A stretch of 64,000 bases of DNA, taken from contig NZ_JACFXV010000043.1 of the NCBI RefSeq assembly GCF_014050225.1, forward strand, positions 372,001 to 436,000, read 5' to 3'. How positions within the stretch are numbered: position 1 is the stretch's first letter; each line of letters opens with the position of its first letter. The position numbers and the translations under genes were made by a program. Shown here piece by piece: positions 58,417-64,000 of the stretch. This DNA is from Stappia albiluteola. GTDB lineage: Bacteria > Pseudomonadota > Alphaproteobacteria > Rhizobiales > Stappiaceae. The notes below the pieces were generated by a model. The model had not been told where the DNA came from and ran no database searches. It was given only the letters and a program-made list of their open reading frames with translations.

Positions 58417-59125
58417 CGGTGGCGGCAGCGAGAGGGACGAGGATCGGCAGGTCAATGACCTCGGCGCTGCGTCCGGCGGTTATTCGGGCCTGCGAATGCT
58501 CGAAGCGCTGCTCTTCGCGTCAAGTGATCCGCTCGGCATCGCGGAATTGCGGGATCGTCTGCCGGGAGATCTGGATATCGAAAGCCTGCTTCGCCAGCTC
58601 CAGCGCGACTACGCGACCCGCGGCGTCAATCTCGTCGAGGTTGCTGGCAAATGGGCATTCCGCACGGCCGAGGATCTCGCTTTCCTGCTCAAGCGGGAAA
58701 TGGTCGAGGAACGGAAGCTCTCCCGCGCCGCGCTTGAGACGCTCGCAATTATCGCCTATCACCAGCCGGTCACGCGGGCCGAGATCGAGGAGATCAGGGG
58801 CGTTTCCACGTCCAAGGGCACGCTGGACGTGCTGATGGAAACCGGGTGGGTCCGCATGCGCGGGCGCCGTCGCTCTCCCGGGCGACCGGTAACCTACGGA
58901 ACGACGGAAAATTTCCTCGACCAGTTTTCGCTGGCGGCGATCAACGATCTTCCCGGACTTGAAGAACTCAAGGGTTCGGGGCTGCTCGACAGCGCCATCC
59001 CCGCGAATTTCCAGGTGCCGGTGCCCAATGACTCCTCCGACCTGCAGGAAGACGAAGACCCGCTGGAACAGGCCGTTCTCTTTGACCTGCTTGATGATGA
59101 CGAGGCCGAGGACGCCTCGCGATGA
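58388..59125 (+). CDS. scpB: Segregation and condensation protein B
   Basis: A 245-residue paired winged-helix protein binding ScpA. RMLEALLFASSDPL, LSRAALETLAIIAYHQPVTR and EEIRGVSTSKGTLDVLMETGWVR are diagnostic. The last 50 residues are acidic. Start uncertain: ATG 58388 has GGAAG upstream; GTG 58358 and ATG 58364 are possible. It overlaps scpA and the ABC ATPase gene. Confidence 0.93.
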   Translation: MTTRPVTVTDGGGSERDEDRQVNDLGAASGGYSGLRMLEALLFASSDPLGIAELRDRLPGDLDIESLLRQLQRDYATRGVNLVEVAGKWAFRTAEDLAFLLKREMVEERKLSRAALETLAIIAYHQPVTRAEIEEIRGVSTSKGTLDVLMETGWVRMRGRRRSPGRPVTYGTTENFLDQFSLAAINDLPGLEELKGSGLLDSAIPANFQVPVPNDSSDLQEDEDPLEQAVLFDLLDDDEAEDASR

Positions 59126-60264
59126 CCATGCCGATTGAGACTTTGAAAGCCCCGCCCGCCAACCGGCGCCGTTGGGGGACGCGTGGTACGGCGGCGGCCA
59201 CCATCGCGGCCAGGCTTACCTACGAGAATGTTAGTCACGATTATTCAGGCGTGGCGTCCATCCGGGATGTGTCTCTCGATGTCGCACCGGGAGAGGTCCT
59301 TTGCTTGCTGGGTCATTCCGGCTGCGGCAAGACAACGCTGCTGAGGATTGCCGCCGGCGTGGAACGCCAGAGCCGGGGACGGGTGCTGATCAACGAGCTC
59401 GAGGTTGGCGGACCGCAGCAGTTTCTGCCGCCGGAAAAGCGCGGCGTCGGCCTGATGTTCCAGGATTACGCGCTGTTTCCGCACCTGTCGATCGTCGAAA
59501 ACGTGATGTTCGGCCTGACAACGCTGCCGAAGGACATCGCGAGGCGCGAGGCGCTCGGGGCCTTGGCGCGCGTCGGGTTGGAAGGCTACGCGGAGGACTA
59601 TCCGCATGCCCTCTCCGGCGGCGAGCAGCAGCGTGTGGCCCTGGCACGGGCGATTGCCCCGCGCCCCGGCGTATTGCTGATGGATGAGCCGTTTTCCGGT
59701 CTCGACCGGCGCCTGCGCGACAGCGTGCGCGACGAAACGCTTTCCGTTTTGCGCGAGACGCGGGCGACCTGCATTCTCGTCACGCACGACCCGGAGGAGG
59801 CGATGCGCATGGGTGACCGCATCGCGCTGATGCGCAGGGGCCGGATCGCTCAGCTCGGCACCGCCGACGAGCTCTACAACAGGCCGTCGGACCTGTTCGT
59901 CGCGCGGTTCTTCTCCGAACTGAACGAACTGGAAGGTTCGTCCCATGACGGTCATGTCGAGACGGTTTTCGGCAAGCATCCGGCTCCAGGCGTCAAGGCG
60001 GGCGATACGGTCGAGGTATCGTTGCGCCCGCAGGGAGTCCTGCTCGGAGAGCCGGGTGAGGGTCGGCCGGGCCGCGTCATTGCCCGCCGCTTTGTGGGGG
60101 AAGTTGATCTGATCGATCTGGCCGTGGACGGCATTGAGCACCAGATAAAGGCACGTATACGCGACGGCGGCCGCTTCGCGGTCGGTATGGATGTCGGCGT
60201 CAGGGTCGACGATCGCGACGTTCTCGTCTTCCGGCGCGACGAGGACAGTGACGACGCGTCCTGA
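59122..60264 (+). CDS. Orphan ABC transporter ATPase (FbpC/PotA type)
   Basis: A 380-residue import-type ATPase. Walker A GHSGCGKTT, Q-loop MFQDYALFPHLS, signature LSGGEQQR, Walker B VLLMDEPFSGLD and H-loop VTHDPEEAM are intact. A C-terminal TOBE-like domain (VSLRPQGVLLGEP) senses substrate. No permease or binding-protein gene is adjacent, so its partners must be elsewhere. It starts in the scpB stop codon (ATGA), hence is co-translated with scpB. Confidence 0.9.
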   Translation: MTMPIETLKAPPANRRRWGTRGTAAATIAARLTYENVSHDYSGVASIRDVSLDVAPGEVLCLLGHSGCGKTTLLRIAAGVERQSRGRVLINELEVGGPQQFLPPEKRGVGLMFQDYALFPHLSIVENVMFGLTTLPKDIARREALGALARVGLEGYAEDYPHALSGGEQQRVALARAIAPRPGVLLMDEPFSGLDRRLRDSVRDETLSVLRETRATCILVTHDPEEAMRMGDRIALMRRGRIAQLGTADELYNRPSDLFVARFFSELNELEGSSHDGHVETVFGKHPAPGVKAGDTVEVSLRPQGVLLGEPGEGRPGRVIARRFVGEVDLIDLAVDGIEHQIKARIRDGGRFAVGMDVGVRVDDRDVLVFRRDEDSDDAS

Positions 60265-60382
60265 ACGGCGTCGTCGATATCACGCTTCAAATCGCGAGAG
60301 CGTTGGTTGCGGTTTGACTTTGTTTGCTGCAATAGTGCCGCGCCGGTGAAAAGGCGCAGATAAAGGACGGGGAGTTGGGCGT

Positions 60383-60625
60383 ATGGGTATCAGCATCTGG
60401 CAGCTTCTGATCATCGCGGTGATCGTCGTGCTGCTGTTCGGCCGTGGCAAGATTTCCGAACTGATGGGTGATGTCGCCAAGGGAATCAAGAGCTTCAAGA
60501 AGGGCATGGCGGAAGACGACGACAAGCCCGCCGAAAGCCCGGCGCAATCGCCCAAGACGATCGACCACAAGCCGGCCGATACGGTTGCCATGGAACAGTC
60601 CGAGGACAAGTCCAAGGCGAGCTGA
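60383..60625 (+). CDS. tatA: Sec-independent translocase protein TatA
   Basis: An 80-residue pore-forming Tat subunit: one N-terminal helix ([18 protein letters not shown]), hinge FGRGKI, amphipathic helix [16 protein letters not shown] and a charged tail. It opens the tatABC operon for export of folded proteins with twin-arginine signals. Confidence 0.95.
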   Translation: MGISIWQLLIIAVIVVLLFGRGKISELMGDVAKGIKSFKKGMAEDDDKPAESPAQSPKTIDHKPADTVAMEQSEDKSKAS

Positions 60626-60699
60626 TTGTGTTGCGGCTGGCCTGACCCGCACGGGTATGGGCTTGGCGCGGTGCGGCGGCGAAGGATCGGCGGCGGCAT

Positions 60700-61137
60700 A
60701 TGTTCGATATTGGCTGGACGGAACTTCTGGTGATAGCCTGCGTGGCGATCATCGTGGTCGGACCGAAGGATCTGCCGAGGATGCTTCGCACCTTCGGGCA
60801 GACGGTGGGCAAGCTCAGGCGGATGGCCGGCGAGTTCCAGTCGACCTTCAACGAGGCTTTGCGCGAAGCGGAACGCCAGGCCGATATCGATGATATGCGC
60901 CGCGAGGTCGAGAAGATCGGCAATTTCGATCCCCTGGGCGATCTGAAGAAGACCATCCAGCCCATCGAGGCCCCCCAGGCCACCAAGCCTGCTGCAGAAA
61001 AGCCCGCAAATGATCCGGTGCCCGAGGCCCCGGCGAAGGCTGCCGACAATGAGGGCGGGACAATCGGCGAGGCGCCCGATTCCGGCCCGGTCGATCGCGA
61101 GAACGAACAAAAGGCCGCTAAAGGCTCCAAGGCATGA
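60700..61137 (+). CDS. tatB: Sec-independent translocase protein TatB
   Basis: A 145-residue Tat receptor subunit. [29 protein letters not shown] is the TatB N terminus with a Glu in the helix and the PKDLP hinge; a long amphipathic helix and an acidic, Ala/Pro-rich tail follow. It overlaps tatC by 4 bases (ATGA). Confidence 0.95.
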   Translation: MFDIGWTELLVIACVAIIVVGPKDLPRMLRTFGQTVGKLRRMAGEFQSTFNEALREAERQADIDDMRREVEKIGNFDPLGDLKKTIQPIEAPQATKPAAEKPANDPVPEAPAKAADNEGGTIGEAPDSGPVDRENEQKAAKGSKA

Positions 61138-61922
61138 CGCAAGAAGATATCGATGCCTCCAAGGCGCCGCTGATCGAGCACCTGATCGAGCTGCGTCAGC
61201 GGCTTCTGAAATCGGTGATTGCGATCCTGATCGCCTTTGTCGTCTGCTTTTTCTTCGCGACCGACATCTTCAATATCCTGATCAGGCCATTCGAGGCGGC
61301 AGCCGGCACGGAACGCTCGATCGAGCTGATCTACACCGCTCCTCAGGAATATTTCTTCACCCAGCTCAAGCTCGCGCTGTTCGGTGCGCTTTTCCTGGCT
61401 TTTCCGATTGTGGCCTCGCAGATCTACATGTTCGTTGCGCCCGGCCTCTACAAGCATGAGCGCGGTGCGTTCCTGCCGTTTCTGGTGGCGACGCCGATCC
61501 TGTTTCTGATTGGCGCGGCGCTCGTCTATTTCATGGTGATGCCACTCGCCATGGGCTTCTTCCTGTCGATGGAACAGATCGGCGGAGAGGGCAAGGCGAG
61601 CATCCAGCTGTTGCCGCGGGTAAGCGAGTATCTCGGTCTCATCATGGTCCTGATCTTCGCTTTCGGGCTGGTATTCCAGTTGCCGGTTCTGCTCACGCTG
61701 CTGGGAAGGGCCGGGCTCGTGTCTTCCGCTGCCCTGAAGCAGAAGCGCAAATATGCGATCGTCATCGCCTTCATCATGGCAGCGGTCCTGACGCCGCCTG
61801 ATCCGATCAGTCAGATCGGCCTTGCGATTCCAACGCTGCTTCTCTACGAAGTCTCGATCATTTCCGTCCGGCTCGTCGAAAAGAAGCGCGAGGAGCGGGA
61901 AGCCGAAAAAGCCGGGGCCTGA
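61134..61922 (+). CDS. tatC: Sec-independent translocase protein TatC
   Basis: A 262-residue six-helix membrane core of the Tat receptor that binds twin-arginine signals. [16 protein letters not shown] at the start and [25 protein letters not shown] with the [10 protein letters not shown]-type motif ([22 protein letters not shown]) are diagnostic. The tail [12 protein letters not shown] is basic and cytoplasmic. Confidence 0.96.
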   Translation: MTQEDIDASKAPLIEHLIELRQRLLKSVIAILIAFVVCFFFATDIFNILIRPFEAAAGTERSIELIYTAPQEYFFTQLKLALFGALFLAFPIVASQIYMFVAPGLYKHERGAFLPFLVATPILFLIGAALVYFMVMPLAMGFFLSMEQIGGEGKASIQLLPRVSEYLGLIMVLIFAFGLVFQLPVLLTLLGRAGLVSSAALKQKRKYAIVIAFIMAAVLTPPDPISQIGLAIPTLLLYEVSIISVRLVEKKREEREAEKAGA

Positions 61923-62018
61923 TTACCTCGGCGGCGCGCAACGTTTCGCGTGCCGGGGTCCTTCCGCTGCCTGCCGCCCAGCTTCTCCGGCGATCCGGTT
62001 TCCAGCCAGCCGGAGTAG

Positions 62019-63296
<1,278 letters not shown>

Positions 63297-63310
63297 GCGG
63301 GATATCCGGC

Positions 63311-64000
63311 ATGCGTATTCTTCTGACCAATGACGACGGCATCCATGCGGAGGGCTTCGCGGCCCTTCAGCGGATTGCCCACGAGATCTCCGACGATGTC
63401 TGGTCGGTCGCTCCCGAAAGCGATCAGAGCGGCACCGCTCATTCGCTGACCCTGCACGATCCCCTGCGGGTCCGTCGCGTCGAGGAGAAGACATTCGCCG
63501 TTCGCGGAACGCCGACCGATTGCGTGATCATGGGCGTGCGCGAGCTTCTGCCCTCTCCGCCGGACCTCATCCTTTCCGGTATCAATCGCGGGCAAAATGC
63601 CGCCGATGACGTGACCTATTCCGGCACCATCGCGGGCGCCATGGAAGGCACGCTGATGGGCATTCGCTCGATTGCCCTTTCGCAGGCCTATCGCCCCAGG
63701 CATTCGGGATCCGCGGACTACGCGACGGCCATCGCCCATGCACCGGGCCTCATCGATAAGCTGATGCGGATCGACATGCCCGCCGATACGCTCTTCAACG
63801 TCAATTTTCCCGCGGTCGGCCCCGGCGACGTAGCCGGTGTGGACGTCACCCGGCAGGGCAAGCGTGAAATCGGTGCTCTCTACGTCGATGCGCGCACCGA
63901 CGGACGCGGCGTGCCATACTATTGGCTTGGCTTTCGCGGGGAGGAGCAGGATCCGGCCGAACACACCGACCTGTGGGCTCTTCGCGAAGGATATATATCG
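63311..64000 (+). CDS. surE: 5'-nucleotidase SurE, 3' end outside window
   Basis: 230 residues are visible, still open at the last base. SurE is a metal-dependent nucleoside 5'-monophosphatase linked to stationary-phase survival. Metal site: N-terminal LLTNDDG (Asp8, Asp9), Ser in [10 protein letters not shown], and Asn in [13 protein letters not shown]. The usual next gene, pcm or a peptidase, would be outside the window. It may share a transcript with serS. Confidence 0.95.
   Translation, partial: MRILLTNDDGIHAEGFAALQRIAHEISDDVWSVAPESDQSGTAHSLTLHDPLRVRRVEEKTFAVRGTPTDCVIMGVRELLPSPPDLILSGINRGQNAADDVTYSGTIAGAMEGTLMGIRSIALSQAYRPRHSGSADYATAIAHAPGLIDKLMRIDMPADTLFNVNFPAVGPGDVAGVDVTRQGKREIGALYVDARTDGRGVPYYWLGFRGEEQDPAEHTDLWALREGYIS

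Overview
This is a stretch of an alphaproteobacterial chromosome, most probably Rhizobiales/Hyphomicrobiales and Rhizobiaceae-like. The base composition is GC-rich. The gene neighbourhoods are typical of that order: purMN, ppk-ppx, rnd, aspS; ksgA-pdxA-surA-lptD-lptG-lptF-pepA-holC; dgt-argS-SPOR-nagZ-scpAB-tatABC-serS-surE. HdaA, ErpA and an EAL protein with a CSS-type sensor domain fit too. No rRNA, tRNA, CRISPR array, insertion sequence or phage gene was seen. Almost all the DNA is coding, and many neighbours are joined by 4-8 bp start/stop overlaps.

Layout. 1-8 kb: the end of a dihydroxyacetone kinase gene (dhaK), an IolI-like TIM-barrel isomerase, ndk, a soluble molybdopterin oxidoreductase, a glutathione transferase gene divergent from a YafY/WYL regulator, and purMN. 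8-20 kb: a phospholipid synthase, a PerM-type permease, HdaA (control of DnaA), polyphosphate metabolism (ppk, ppx), RNase D, aspS and an ABC exporter. 20-24 kb: an exported unknown protein, a PfkB kinase and a c-di-GMP phosphodiesterase. 24-32.5 kb: the accessory region. 32.5-43.8 kb: ribosome methylation, PLP synthesis, outer-membrane LPS assembly (SurA-like chaperone, LptD, LptG, LptF), PepA, a 39-residue membrane peptide, HolC and a methyltransferase. 44-47 kb: xylose catabolism (xylB, xylA), then intergenic palindromes. 47-50.5 kb: a SLAC1/TehA-type channel, a small Cys-containing secreted protein, a D-threonine aldolase/DSD1-like PLP enzyme and xthA. 50.5-64 kb: erpA, dgt, argS, a SPOR protein, nagZ, scpA, scpB, an orphan ABC ATPase, tatABC, serS and the start of surE.

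The most interesting part is 23.8-32.5 kb. Six genes on one strand run in order: a 1037-residue cyclase-like/AAA-ATPase signalling protein, a YcaO protein, a TfuA protein, an M4-like zinc metallopeptidase without a signal peptide, a 203-residue protein of unknown family encoded in clearly AT-richer DNA, and an amidase-signature hydrolase. The first three are tightly linked (4-bp overlap, then a 4-nt gap). YcaO-TfuA pairs are known to make thioamides in peptides such as thioviridamide and in methyl-coenzyme M reductase. Here there is no recognisable precursor peptide, RRE/ThiF protein, dehydrogenase or exporter. The locus may therefore be an intracellular peptide- or protein-modification system of a type not well described, with the 203-residue protein as a candidate substrate. 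The upstream gap carries three TTCCG-type repeats at exact 11-bp spacing, a possible operator.

Gene identities rest on reading motifs and gene order, with no database search. Start sites were chosen from ribosome binding sites and family knowledge and are stated where uncertain.
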